A stretch of 64,000 bases of DNA from the NCBI RefSeq assembly GCF_016862935.1, contig NZ_BONX01000008.1, positions 62,001 to 126,000 of the forward strand, read 5' to 3'. Position 1 is the stretch's first letter. Each line of letters begins with the position of its first letter. A model generated the notes under the pieces. It saw only the letters and a list, made by a program, of their open reading frames with translations, did not search any database and was not told where the DNA came from. Shown piece by piece: positions 7,924 to 16,060 of the stretch. A program made the position numbers and the translations under genes. Source of the stretch: Plantactinospora mayteni (GTDB taxonomy: Bacteria; Actinomycetota; Actinomycetes; Mycobacteriales; Micromonosporaceae).

Positions 7924-8574
7924 TCAGTGGGCCAGCCCGGCCAGCAGGTTGATGGTCGCGGCGATGATGACCGCGCCGAAGAGGTACGACAGCAGGGAGT
8001 GCCCGAGCACGGCGGTCCGCATCGTCTTCGTGGTCAGGTCGGTGTCGGAGACCTGGAAGGTCATCCCGACGGTGAACGACATGTACGCGAAGTCGGTGTA
8101 CTTGGGCGGGGCCTTCTCGTGGAAGTTCACCCCGCCGTCGTCGCCGGTGTAGTAGAGCCGGGCGTAGCGGGCGGCGTAGACGGCGTGCACGACCGTCCAG
8201 GAGAGCAGCACGCTGACGATGCCGAGTCCGATGTGCAGTTCCGGGTCGATGCCGGGGACCCTCTTGGCGGTGGCGAGCAGGATGCCGATCGCCAGCAGGC
8301 TGGCCAGTCCGGCCACGAGCAGCACCGCGTCGCGTGCCGCGCGGCTCGGGTCCTCGCGGACGGCCAGCTCGGCGGTCTGCTCTGCGTCCCGGTACCACAG
8401 CACCCGCCACGCCCAGACCAGATAGGTCACCGCCGCGGCGTCCCAGCCGATCAGGGGGCCCAGCAGCGGCGACATCACGAAGGTGGCCGGTACGCCGACA
8501 CAGATTCCGACCACCAGGATGACGGCCATCTGGACCGAGGCCTTGGGCGGGTCGTACCAGGGGTTGTGCCGCAT
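7924..8574 (-). CDS. DUF1345 membrane protein
   Basis: This 216-residue protein has about five transmembrane helices and the family blocks DAAAVTYLVWAWR, WTVVHAVYAARYARLYY, YTDFAYMSFTVGMTFQVSD and a final HSLLSYLFGAVIIA. DUF1345 proteins are inner-membrane proteins of unknown function, about 210-220 residues long, so this copy is full length. It lies 15 bp downstream of the DUF2795 gene on the same strand, so they are probably co-transcribed. The 269-bp gap downstream (7655-7923) shows no gene. Confidence 0.9.
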   Translation of the reverse strand: MRHNPWYDPPKASVQMAVILVVGICVGVPATFVMSPLLGPLIGWDAAAVTYLVWAWRVLWYRDAEQTAELAVREDPSRAARDAVLLVAGLASLLAIGILLATAKRVPGIDPELHIGLGIVSVLLSWTVVHAVYAARYARLYYTGDDGGVNFHEKAPPKYTDFAYMSFTVGMTFQVSDTDLTTKTMRTAVLGHSLLSYLFGAVIIAATINLLAGLAH

Positions 8575-8589
8575 CTGCGGAACAGGAGG

Positions 8590-8862
8590 TCAGATCTGGC
8601 GCATGTGCCGGGCGACCCGCTGGTGCGTGCGGTCGCGGGCCTTGGCGGCCAGTTCCGCCGGGCTGGCGTCCGGGGCCAGGTCGGTCTTGGCGGACCGGGC
8701 CACCTCTTCGGTGTTGTGGTAGTCCACCGGAGGCATCCCGCGCAGCGCCTGGAGTACCTCGCGTGGCGCACCCGCGCGCTCGGCCTCCCGGACGATGTCC
8801 TCCTTGGGCGCCGGGAAGTCCATCGACTCCAGGTACCGCAGTACGTCCGCGTTGGTCACCAT
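8590..8862 (-). CDS. DUF2795 domain protein
   Basis: This 90-residue soluble protein has a DUF2795 core (residues 1-55: VLRYLESMDFPAPKEDIVREAE, given here only as family evidence in the segments VLRYLESMDFP and PREVLQALRGMP), ending in an Arg/His-rich helix. DUF2795 is a small helical domain common in actinobacteria and of unknown role. ATG 8862 has a clear ribosome site (gaggag) 8 bases upstream; longer readings run into unrelated sequence. It is the first gene of a two-gene unit with DUF1345. Confidence 0.87.
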   Translation of the reverse strand: MVTNADVLRYLESMDFPAPKEDIVREAERAGAPREVLQALRGMPPVDYHNTEEVARSAKTDLAPDASPAELAAKARDRTHQRVARHMRQI

Positions 8863-8971
8863 GGGATCCGCTCCTCGCCGGTTGTCTGGTTCACCGGCCG
8901 GCCGGATACCCGTTGTGCGCACCCTCACGCCTGCCCCGCCGGGTCGATCACCGGCCGGTATCCTCGGCCGA

Positions 8972-9160
8972 ATGCCCGACGCTCCTGTCCGGTACCGCTC
9001 CGGCGACGAGGACAGCGCCCGGTGGACCGGTTTCCCGTTCCGCCCGGGTGACATCGTGATCAGCACCCGCTCCAAGAGCGGCACCACCTGGATGCAGATG
9101 ATCTGCGCGCTGCTGGTCTTCCAGCGGCCCGAGCTGCCGGCGCCGCTGGCCGAGCCGTCA
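8972..9160 (+). pseudogene. Sulfotransferase, 5' fragment only
   Basis: The first 63 codons from ATG 8972 read as a PAPS-dependent sulfotransferase N-terminus: a strand FRPGDIVISTRSKSGTTWMQ whose KSGTTW is the 5'-phosphosulfate-binding loop, then a helix MQMICALLVFQRPELPAPLAE. Family members run to roughly 270-300 residues. After about 9160 the similarity stops and the frame runs antisense through the neighbouring CoA-transferase gene to 9604, so about three quarters of the gene is gone. A deletion that joined this stub to the 3' end of the CoA-transferase is the simplest explanation. Confidence 0.75.
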
Positions 9161-9198
9161 GTCGGGCCGCCGGGTTGTCGGTTGCCGGGATTGTCGGC

Positions 9199-10395
9199 TC
9201 AGGCGACGGTGCCGGCGGTTCGGAGTTGGCTGATCCGGTCGGCGTCGAGGCCGATTTCGGCCAGCAGTTCGTCGGTGTGCTCGCCGGGCTGTGGCGGCGG
9301 CCGGCGGATCGCCCCCGGCGTACGGCTGAACCGGGGTGCCGGGGCCGGCTGCTCGGCTCCGGCGTGCACGACGAAGACCTCCCGGGCGGCGAGGTGTGGG
9401 TGCCGGGGCGCCTCCCGCCAGTCGAGTACCGGCACCGCGCAGGCGTCGGTGTGCTCCAGCAGCGCGGCCCACTCGTCCCGGGTACGGGTGCGGAAGAGTC
9501 GGGCCCAGGCTCGGTGCAGGGCCGGCCAGTTCGCCGGATCGGTCCGGTCCAGCGCCTCGTCGGGGGGCAGCGGAAAGCCGGTCAACCGGACCAGTTCGGC
9601 GTAGAACTGCGGTTCCACCGCGCCCACCGCCAGGTGTTTCCCGTCAGCGCACTCGTAGGTGTCGTAGAACGGGGCGCCGCCGTCGAAGATGTTCACCCCA
9701 CGGTCGTCGCCCCACCGGCCCATCCCGCGCATCGAGTGGATCATCGTGGCGAGCAGCGACACCCCGTCCACCATGGCCGCGTCGACCACCTGCCCGGTGC
9801 CGCCGCCCCGGATGTCGAAGAGCGCGCAGACCACGCCGAGGGCCAGCAGCATTCCGCCGCCGCCGAAGTCGCCGACCAGGTTCATCGGCGGTACCGGCCG
9901 CTCGCCGGACCGGCCGATGCCGTGCAGTACGCCGGTCAGCGCAAGATAGTCGATGTCGTGCCCGGCGTACCGGGCGTTCGGGCCGTCCTGCCCCCAGCCG
10001 GTCATCCGGCCGTAGACCAGTCGGGGGTTCACCGCCAGGCAGTCGTCCGGGCCCAGCCCGAGCCGCTCGGTGACGCCCGGCCGGAAACCCTCGACCAGCA
10101 CGTCGGCGGAGCGGACCAGGTCGAGTACCACCTGCCGGCCGGCCGGCGCCTTGAGGTCGACGGCGAGCGACCGGCGGCCCCGGTTCAGCAGGTCGGGATG
10201 GGGGGTGCCGAACCGTTCCGGCCGGACCTCGCCGACCCGGTCCGGCCGGACCTCGCCGACCCGGTCCACCCGGACCACGTCGGCGCCCAGGTCGGCGAGG
10301 ACCATCGCGGCGAAGGGGGCGGGGCCGATGCCGGCCAGTTCGACGATCCGGACGCCGGTGAGCGGGCCGGCCCCGGCCGGCCGGGGTGTGATCAT
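9199..10395 (-). CDS. CaiB/BaiF CoA-transferase, alpha-methylacyl-CoA racemase type
   Basis: This 398-residue protein has the family III CoA-transferase fold. Racemase residues are recognisable by spacing: His146 (AGHDIDY), Asp176 (NLVGDFGGG) and Glu261 (GAVEPQFY). This equals the mycobacterial racemase set His126/Asp156/Glu241 shifted uniformly by 20. It therefore probably epimerises 2-methylacyl-CoA esters in branched-chain fatty acid breakdown, rather than transferring CoA. ATG 10395 is supported by TATCGT 6 bases upstream (leaderless). Residues 45-60 contain an 8-residue duplication (RVGEVRPD) caused by a 24-bp tandem repeat. Confidence 0.88.
   Translation of the reverse strand: MITPRPAGAGPLTGVRIVELAGIGPAPFAAMVLADLGADVVRVDRVGEVRPDRVGEVRPERFGTPHPDLLNRGRRSLAVDLKAPAGRQVVLDLVRSADVLVEGFRPGVTERLGLGPDDCLAVNPRLVYGRMTGWGQDGPNARYAGHDIDYLALTGVLHGIGRSGERPVPPMNLVGDFGGGGMLLALGVVCALFDIRGGGTGQVVDAAMVDGVSLLATMIHSMRGMGRWGDDRGVNIFDGGAPFYDTYECADGKHLAVGAVEPQFYAELVRLTGFPLPPDEALDRTDPANWPALHRAWARLFRTRTRDEWAALLEHTDACAVPVLDWREAPRHPHLAAREVFVVHAGAEQPAPAPRFSRTPGAIRRPPPQPGEHTDELLAEIGLDADRISQLRTAGTVA
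10217..10264. repeat. 24-bp exact tandem duplication inside the racemase gene
   Basis: Units 10217-10240 and 10241-10264 are identical and in frame, adding eight residues (DRVGEVRP) near residue 50. The uniform offset of 20 in the downstream catalytic residues relative to the mycobacterial enzyme would include this insertion. Confidence 0.9.
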
Positions 10396-10401
10396 CCCTG
10401 C

Positions 10402-10407
10402 ACGATA
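10402..10407 (-). promoter_or_regulatory. -10 element for leaderless racemase gene
   Basis: Read on the minus strand, TATCGT lies 6 bases upstream of ATG 10395, with no ribosome site between them. It fits TANNNT and supports that start. Confidence 0.5.
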
Positions 10408-10540
10408 GGACACCGCGCCCCACCCAGGTCCATACGGTGCCGTCACCCGCCCGCCACGCCCCGCTAGGCACGGCCCGCTCGTGAGGATCCGGTCGGCGCG
10501 GCGCGGCGCGTGGTTGCTGTCGATCGGTTGCGACAGGGCT

Positions 10541-10546
10541 TATCGT
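10541..10546 (+). promoter_or_regulatory. -10 element for leaderless glycosyltransferase gene
   Basis: TATCGT lies 6 bases before GTG 10553, the same hexamer and spacing as the divergent racemase promoter. It favours GTG 10553 over the upstream GTG 10481. Confidence 0.5.
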
Positions 10547-10552
10547 CACGGG

Positions 10553-12403
10553 GTGGAACGGGTCGATCACTGGCGGTTGTTCGGTGCTCCGCGACCCGGT
10601 CGGGCCGAACGGTTCGGTCGCCTCGTCGGCCTGCGTGTGCTGCGGATCCCGGGCGTACGCCGGGTGCTGGTCGTCGCCGGTTCGACCGACCGGCTCCGGG
10701 ACCTGCTGGTCCGGCCCGTCTCGCTGCACCCGACCAGGCGGGCGGTGATCGTGGTGGCGTACTGGCGGGCGCCCCGGCGGGGCTGGTCGAACGGCATCGG
10801 GCCGCTGGATCACCTGTGCCGGCATCGGGTGGCGTTGCCCGGCCGGGGGCGGGGGACCGCCGTCGTCACCGTCCGGCTGTCCCGGCCGGCGCAACTGCGC
10901 GAGGTGCTGCGGGCGGCGCTGGACGCGCTGGTGCCGGGGCGGCCGTTGCCGGCACCGGCCGGACCGAGCCTGACCAGCCACGGGACGCTGCCGGCGTACC
11001 TGTCGGCGGGCGGGACGGTGCTGCTCGGCGAGCTGGTCGGCAGCCCCGACATCCGGGCCCACGACGTACTGCTGCGCGGGGCGACCGGCGGCGGCGGGGT
11101 GCGGGCGGGCACACCGGCGTACGCGGTCGAGTGGCAGGCCACCCAGCACGGGATCCAGACGCCGGACGGCACCCCGGCCGTGCTGGTCGACGCGTGTCGG
11201 GTCAACCCGCGCGGCCGGCGGCCCGACTGCTACCAGCCGGACGCTCCCCGGGTACGCCTCGACTTCGTCCCGGCCGCGCGCCACCCCGGCGCCGGGGCGT
11301 ACCCGCTGGACGGCCCCGGAGTGACCGCGCCGGTGCTCGGCACGTTGCGCCGGACCGGCGTGGTCGACTGCCCGGAGCTCCCCGACGCCGAGCCGCTGGC
11401 GGTGGCGGCGCTGCTGGTCCAGATCGCGATGACCGGTGCGGTGCTCGCCGTCCCGGCGCTGCCGGAGCGGGTCGCCGGGCTGATCGCGCCGGAGTTGCGG
11501 GCCCTGCTGACCGCCCCGGTACCCGACGGCGGCGGGCTGGCCCTGGAGGCGCGCAGCGTCCGGCAGCGGCGGGCGGCGCTGCGCGGGCACGCCACCGCGT
11601 TCGCCCTGCCCCGGCTCGCCTCGGCGGTGTTCCCGCAGCTCGGCCCGGTACCGTCGGTCAGCGCGATCCTGTCGACCCGGCGCCCCGAACGGCTGCCGGA
11701 GGCGGTCCGGATGCTGGTCGCGCAGACCTACCCGGAGCTGGAGATCGTGCTCTGCCTGCACGGCGTCGAGCTGCCGGAACCGGTCCGGGCCACGCTGGCC
11801 GACTCCGGCCGCCCGTACGAGATCGTCCGGGTGCCGGGTGCCGCCAGTTTCGGTGCGGCGCTCGGTGCCGCGACCCGGCGGGCCCGGGGCAGCCTGGTCA
11901 GCAAGTTCGACGACGACGACAGCTACGCCGCCGAACACGTCTGGGACCTGGTGCTGGCCCGGCACTACTCCGGGGCGACCCTGGTGGGCAAGGGGTCCGA
12001 GTTCGTGCACCTGGAGACCCGGGGCGTGACGCTGCGCCGGCCGTCCGGCACCGCCGAGTCCGACTGCCAGGTGGTGGCCGGCGGCACGATCCTGATCGCC
12101 CGGGGCGACCTGGAGGCGGTCGGCGGCTGGCGGCCGGTACCCCGGTCCGTCGACCTAGGACTGTTGGACCGGGTACGCCGGAACGGCGGCGACATCTACC
12201 GGACCCACCCGCTCGGTTACGTCTACCACCGGCGGGCCACCGGGCACACCTGGGACCCGGGCGAGGACTACTTCCTCGACACCGCCTCCGCGTACTGGCC
12301 CGGACTGCCTGCCGAGGTGCTGGGCGAGGTCGACGTACCGCCCGGACGGCCGGCCCCGGACCAGCGGAGCGGATCGGCGAACGCCCGACCCGACCGGTCC
12401 TGA
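10553..12403 (+). CDS. Family 2 glycosyltransferase with a large N-terminal region
   Basis: The C-terminal half (about residues 365-590 of 616) is a GT-A glycosyltransferase: SVSAILSTRRPERLPEAV, then AQTYPELEIVLCLHG and the metal/nucleotide motif FDDDDSY (Asp453-456), then an acceptor region with GGWRPVPRSVDLGLLDRV. It resembles family 2 enzymes but has no transmembrane helix. The N-terminal 360 residues are not recognisable; they contain several blocks rich in Gly and Val and could be a second, diverged domain. The start at GTG 10553 is chosen from the -10 position; GTG 10481 would add 24 residues. Confidence 0.75.
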   Translation: MERVDHWRLFGAPRPGRAERFGRLVGLRVLRIPGVRRVLVVAGSTDRLRDLLVRPVSLHPTRRAVIVVAYWRAPRRGWSNGIGPLDHLCRHRVALPGRGRGTAVVTVRLSRPAQLREVLRAALDALVPGRPLPAPAGPSLTSHGTLPAYLSAGGTVLLGELVGSPDIRAHDVLLRGATGGGGVRAGTPAYAVEWQATQHGIQTPDGTPAVLVDACRVNPRGRRPDCYQPDAPRVRLDFVPAARHPGAGAYPLDGPGVTAPVLGTLRRTGVVDCPELPDAEPLAVAALLVQIAMTGAVLAVPALPERVAGLIAPELRALLTAPVPDGGGLALEARSVRQRRAALRGHATAFALPRLASAVFPQLGPVPSVSAILSTRRPERLPEAVRMLVAQTYPELEIVLCLHGVELPEPVRATLADSGRPYEIVRVPGAASFGAALGAATRRARGSLVSKFDDDDSYAAEHVWDLVLARHYSGATLVGKGSEFVHLETRGVTLRRPSGTAESDCQVVAGGTILIARGDLEAVGGWRPVPRSVDLGLLDRVRRNGGDIYRTHPLGYVYHRRATGHTWDPGEDYFLDTASAYWPGLPAEVLGEVDVPPGRPAPDQRSGSANARPDRS

Positions 12404-12487
12404 CGGCGGCCCCGCCCGCTGCCCCGGGGCCAGCCGGATATCCCCGGTTGGAACCTGTGGTGCGGCGGGAGGTGGTAGGACTAGCGG

Positions 12488-13087
12488 GTGGGCATCGTGT
12501 CACCAGGCTTCCAGGGCCGGCGCCGGCCGTCCGGGCCGAACCTGCCGCCGGGGCAGTATCTGACCGAGGACTGGCCCGTGCTCTCCGCCGGCCCCACCCC
12601 CCGGGTGCCGCTGACGGACTGGGAGTTCGTGATCACTACCGAGTCCGGCTCCGAGGTCCGGTGGAGCTGGGACGAGATGTGGGCGCTGCCCAACGAGACG
12701 CCGACGGTGGACATCCACTGCGTGACGCACTGGTCGAAGCTCGGCACCAACTGGCAGGGCGTCTCCCTGGACACCCTGCTCGACGGCGTCGACACCACGG
12801 CCGACTACGCGCTGGTGCACTCGTACGGCGGCTACACCACCAACCTGCCGCTGCATGACCTGCGCGACGGCCGGGCCTGGGTGGTGCACCGGTACGACGG
12901 TGCCGACCTGCCCGCCGAGCACGGTGGCCCGGCCCGGCTGCTGGTGCCGCACCTGTATTTCTGGAAGTCCGCCAAGTGGGTACGCGGCATCCGCCTCGGC
13001 CTGACCGACGAGCCCGGTTTCTGGGAGACCGCCGGCTATCACGATTACGGTGACCCATGGCGCGAACAGCGGTACCAGGGAGACTGA
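12488..13087 (+). CDS. Sulfite oxidase-like molybdopterin oxidoreductase
   Basis: This 199-residue protein is a single oxidoreductase molybdopterin-binding domain (PF00174). Cys78 in DIHCVTHWSK is the expected protein ligand to molybdenum, and the C-terminal half has LVPHLYFWKSAKWVRGI, typical of this small family. There is no signal peptide or dimerisation domain, so it is a minimal cytoplasmic form rather than a full sulfite oxidase or Tat-exported MsrP. The next gene, a flavin reductase, starts within its stop codon, so the reductase is the probable electron donor. The physiological substrate is unknown. Confidence 0.87.
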   Translation: MGIVSPGFQGRRRPSGPNLPPGQYLTEDWPVLSAGPTPRVPLTDWEFVITTESGSEVRWSWDEMWALPNETPTVDIHCVTHWSKLGTNWQGVSLDTLLDGVDTTADYALVHSYGGYTTNLPLHDLRDGRAWVVHRYDGADLPAEHGGPARLLVPHLYFWKSAKWVRGIRLGLTDEPGFWETAGYHDYGDPWREQRYQGD

Positions 13088-13818
13088 TGAAGCGGACCGG
13101 CTGGTGGGTCGCCCGGCTGGTCGACCGCCGGGACGAGACCGCCACCTCCGCCACGCTGGTGCTGGAGGTGCCGGACTGGCCGGGGCACCTGCCCGGGCAG
13201 CACGTCGACCTGCGGCTGACAGCCGAGGACGGCTACCAGGCGGCGCGCAGCTACTCGGTCTCCGCGCCGGCCGACGGCAACCGGGTCGAGGTCACCGTCC
13301 AGCGGGTACCGGACGGCGAGGTCTCGCCGTACCTGCTGGAAGGGCTCTCGGTCGGCGACCAGATCGAGGTGCGCGGCCCGGTCGGCGGCTACTTCGTCTG
13401 GCGGGCGACTGACCCCGCGCCGGTGCTGCTGGTCGGCGGCGGCTCGGGCGTCGCGCCGCTGATGGCGATGATCCGGGCCCGCCGGGAGGCCGACAGCCGG
13501 GTACCGTTCCGGCTGATCTACTCGGTCCGCTCGGAGCGGGACGTCTACTTCGCCGACGAACTGCGCCGGCGTGCCCGGGACGACCGGGGTCTCGACGTCG
13601 CCTACGTCTACACCCGCGAGGTGCCGGAAGGGCTATCCGCCCAGGCACACCGGGTCGCGGTCGCCGACGTCAACACCCACGGCTGGCCGGCACAGCTCGA
13701 ACCGGTCAACTTCGTCTGCGGTCCGACCGGTTTCGTCGAGGCGGTCTCCGACATCCTGGTCGCGCTCGGGCACGAGCCCCGGCGGATCAAGACCGAACGG
13801 TTCGGTCCGACCGGCTGA
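13087..13818 (+). CDS. FAD/NAD(P)-binding ferredoxin reductase-type protein
   Basis: This 243-residue protein has the ferredoxin-reductase fold: the FAD-binding beta barrel with RSYS (54-57) and the NAD(P) domain with VGGGSGVAP (116-124) and CGPTGF (211-216). It has no iron-sulfur domain, so electrons would pass from NAD(P)H via FAD to a separate acceptor. ATG 13087 overlaps the upstream molybdoenzyme stop by one base (TGATG), implying translational coupling and a functional pair. A DUF6510 gene follows 22 bp downstream. Confidence 0.9.
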   Translation: MKRTGWWVARLVDRRDETATSATLVLEVPDWPGHLPGQHVDLRLTAEDGYQAARSYSVSAPADGNRVEVTVQRVPDGEVSPYLLEGLSVGDQIEVRGPVGGYFVWRATDPAPVLLVGGGSGVAPLMAMIRARREADSRVPFRLIYSVRSERDVYFADELRRRARDDRGLDVAYVYTREVPEGLSAQAHRVAVADVNTHGWPAQLEPVNFVCGPTGFVEAVSDILVALGHEPRRIKTERFGPTG

Positions 13819-13840
13819 ACGCGACTTCCTGGAGGACGAG

Positions 13841-14167
13841 ATGACCGAGCAGCTTCGACCCGACCAGGGGCGGATGGACTACCTGGACGGCAACGTACTG
13901 GCGGGGCCGATGCGGGACGTGTTCGCGGTGGACCTGACCACGGCGACCGGCCGGTGCGCCTCCTGCGGCCAGACCAGCCCGATGGCCGGGTTGCGGGTCT
14001 ACTCGAACGCACCCGGGGTGGTCGCCCGCTGTCCGGCCTGCGAGGAAGTGATGCTCCGGCTGGTACGTACCCCGACCAGCGCCTGGCTGGACCTGCGCGG
14101 CTCGACCTTCGTGCAGATCCCGATGCCGGCCGAGCCGGCCATGATGCCCGGCCCGACCGCGATGTAG
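13841..14167 (+). CDS. DUF6510 zinc-ribbon protein
   Basis: This 108-residue protein has two CxxC pairs (Cys39-Cys42 and Cys64-Cys67), a classic small zinc-ribbon layout, and the surrounding GRCASCGQTSPMAGL and RCPACEEVMLRLVRTP blocks of DUF6510. ATG 13841 follows a strong ribosome site (ggagga at 13831). It is the third gene of the molybdoenzyme-reductase operon. Repeated association with these two genes in actinobacteria, as I recall it, suggests a role as an accessory or electron-transfer subunit, though zinc ribbons do not carry electrons unless they bind iron. Confidence 0.8.
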   Translation: MTEQLRPDQGRMDYLDGNVLAGPMRDVFAVDLTTATGRCASCGQTSPMAGLRVYSNAPGVVARCPACEEVMLRLVRTPTSAWLDLRGSTFVQIPMPAEPAMMPGPTAM

Positions 14168-14255
14168 CCGCCGCCGAGCCCCGCCCCGGGTGTAGCCGCC
14201 GCTCGGCCCGACCGCGCTCGGCCGGCGTCCGGACCAGCGGGACAAACCGGATGCG

Positions 14256-15011
14256 GTGACGATCATCGGCTGGCACACTCGGCCGGTGCTTCCCGTCGAC
14301 GATCCCGCCAGCCACCGTTACGCCCGGATGCGCTGGAACACGCCGCTGTCGGAGGAACACGCCGACCTGCTGCTGGGGCGGCTCGACATCCCGGCCGGTG
14401 GGTCCGTGCTCGACCTCGGCTGCGGCTGGGGCGAGTTGCTGCTGCGGGCCGTCGCCGGTGGCGACCCGGCGCTCGGCGTCGGCGTGGACACCGACGCCGA
14501 CGCCCTGGACCGGGGCCGGCGGGCGGCGAAGGAGCGGGGCATCGGGCAGGTCAGCTTCGTACGCCAGGCGGCGGCCACCTGGCGCCAACCGGCCGACCGG
14601 GTGATCTGCCTCGGCTCGGCACACGCCCTCGGCGGGGCGGCGGCCGGGCTGGCGGTCCTCGCCGACCTGGTCCGGCCCGGTGGCCGGCTGCTCTTCGGCG
14701 ACGGCTTCTGGGAGCGGACGCCCTCGGCCGAGGCGGTCGAGATCTTCGGCGCCGACGTGCTCAGCCTGCCCGACCTGGTGGAGCTGATCCGTGGCACCGG
14801 CTGGCGGGTGCTGCACCTCTCCACCACCGACCAGCGCGAGTGGGACGACTTCGAGAGCACCTGGCGGGCCGGCCGCGAGGAGTGGCTGCTGGCGCACCCG
14901 GACGATCCCCGGGCTGCCGGCGTACGCGAGGAACTCGACGCCCGACTGCGGGAGTACGTGACCGTCTACCGTGGACTGCTGGGTCTCGGATATTTCGTGC
15001 TCGGCCGGTGA
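14256..15011 (+). CDS. Class I SAM-dependent methyltransferase
   Basis: This 251-residue protein has motif I VLDLGCGWGELL (51-62), a strand-2 acid in GVGVDTDADAL, and the later LVRPGGRLLFGDGFWE block. The substrate-binding region (residues 165-251) is helical and does not match a named small-molecule methyltransferase. GTG 14256 is used; its initiation context is weak, so an internal start near 14286 is possible. It follows the DUF6510 gene after 88 bp and is probably a separate unit. Confidence 0.8.
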   Translation: MTIIGWHTRPVLPVDDPASHRYARMRWNTPLSEEHADLLLGRLDIPAGGSVLDLGCGWGELLLRAVAGGDPALGVGVDTDADALDRGRRAAKERGIGQVSFVRQAAATWRQPADRVICLGSAHALGGAAAGLAVLADLVRPGGRLLFGDGFWERTPSAEAVEIFGADVLSLPDLVELIRGTGWRVLHLSTTDQREWDDFESTWRAGREEWLLAHPDDPRAAGVREELDARLREYVTVYRGLLGLGYFVLGR

Positions 15012-15207
15012 CCGGCGGACCGGTCTCGGCTGCTGTCCGGTGCCGGGCGGAAGCGGTGTGGACATGGGTGGCCCGGCATCATCCGGGAGTCGGGCCGGCG
15101 GTCGGGCCGCTACACTGGGGCGAACGCTTCCCCGTCGATGGCCCGTGTGCGCCGAGAAGCACACCTCGAATGATCGCCATTTCCTGCGGCGGAGTCGCCG
15201 TCCTCCG

Positions 15208-15726
15208 ATGAGCCCGGCGATCCGGGTCCGTCCCCGTCGTGAACTCGCCGCCGCCCGCCGTCGCCGGGCCCACCGCTGCTGGGGCCACCTCGTCGCGGCA
15301 CCCCTGTGGCCGATGCACCAGGCCAACCTCGGCACGCTACTGCGTACCTGTGACGCGGTTGGCGCCTGTCTGGCCGTACCGCCGTGGCGGTGGGTCGACG
15401 AGGCGCTGGCGCGCGGAAACACGCTGCGCCAGCCGAGTTGCGTACACCGGGTCGGTGATCCGGTGCGGTGGCTGGCGGCGGAGCGGGCGTCGGGTGCCCA
15501 GGTGCTCGGCGTCGAGTTGACCGACGAGGCGGTCCGGCTCGCCGACCTGCCGATGGCCCGGCGCCGTACCATCGTCGTGCTCGGGCACGAGGCGACCGGC
15601 ATCCCGGCGGAGGCGCTGGACAGCCTCGACGCGGCGGTGGAGATCCCGATGGTCGGCACTGGGCTGAGCCTGAACGTCGCCGTAGCCGGCTCTCTGGTCC
15701 TCTACAAGCTCGCCGGCCTGACCTGA
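15208..15726 (+). CDS. SpoU/TrmH-family RNA 2'-O-methyltransferase
   Basis: This 172-residue protein has the three knotted SPOUT motifs: NLGTLLRTCDAVG (residues 40-52, catalytic Asn and Arg), VVLGHEATGIPAE (motif 2) and the SAM-binding knot IPMVGTGLSLNVAVAGS near the end. The length fits the minimal TrmH/TrmL group without an N-terminal RNA-binding domain. ATG 15208 has no strong ribosome site; the open frame continues upstream to 14971 but without family similarity. The tRNA or rRNA target cannot be assigned. Confidence 0.87.
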   Translation: MSPAIRVRPRRELAAARRRRAHRCWGHLVAAPLWPMHQANLGTLLRTCDAVGACLAVPPWRWVDEALARGNTLRQPSCVHRVGDPVRWLAAERASGAQVLGVELTDEAVRLADLPMARRRTIVVLGHEATGIPAEALDSLDAAVEIPMVGTGLSLNVAVAGSLVLYKLAGLT

Positions 15727-15837
15727 CTGTGAGCATGGCGGGGTCGGTTCATCAGTGGTGAGCGCGGGCGGGCCCAGGACGGTGGCCAGCAACGCGGCGA
15801 CCAGGGCGGTGGCGAGGATGCGGGGACGGAGTCGCAT
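15337..15837 (-). CDS. Possible small secreted peptide (or decayed gene) antisense to the TrmH-like gene
   Basis: ATG 15837 has a good ribosome site (ggagg, 7 bases upstream) and opens with a convincing signal peptide: MRLRPR, then a hydrophobic run ILATALVAALLATVLG, then an Ala-rich cut region. Within about 45 codons the frame enters the opposite strand of the TrmH-like gene and continues to 15337 as low-complexity sequence. Either a short secreted peptide once ended near 15720, or this is the remnant of a larger secreted protein. The rest of the 334-bp gap 15727-16060 shows no other gene. Confidence 0.3.
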   Translation of the reverse strand: MRLRPRILATALVAALLATVLGPPALTTDEPTPPCSQSGQAGELVEDQRAGYGDVQAQPSADHRDLHRRVEAVQRLRRDAGRLVPEHDDGTAPGHRQVGEPDRLVGQLDAEHLGTRRPLRRQPPHRITDPVYATRLAQRVSARQRLVDPPPRRYGQTGANRVTGTQ

Positions 15838-16060
15838 CGTGCCTCCAATCGGGGTGGTTCGATGTGTGCCCCGGGGTGTGCGATTCCGGCCGCCCCGGCC
15901 GCTGTCGGTTCCCCGCCAGTCGTGGCGCGGCAGCGCCAAATCCCATGTGCGGGCGTAGCCGGAATATGCAGCGGTATCCGGAACGTGTCTGGAGGGCGCC
16001 GATGCGTGCCGGTTGCCGCCGGCATCTCCGCATCGGCGCCCTCCCGGCCGGGGGCGGATG

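Noticed and set aside
9161-9604. Continuation of the sulfotransferase frame
   Set aside because: After codon 63 there is no sulfotransferase similarity and the frame is antisense to an intact gene.
9644-12010. 788-residue minus-strand open frame across the racemase and glycosyltransferase genes
   Set aside because: It crosses two genes on opposite strands and consists of shadow-type low-complexity Arg/Pro/Gln runs.
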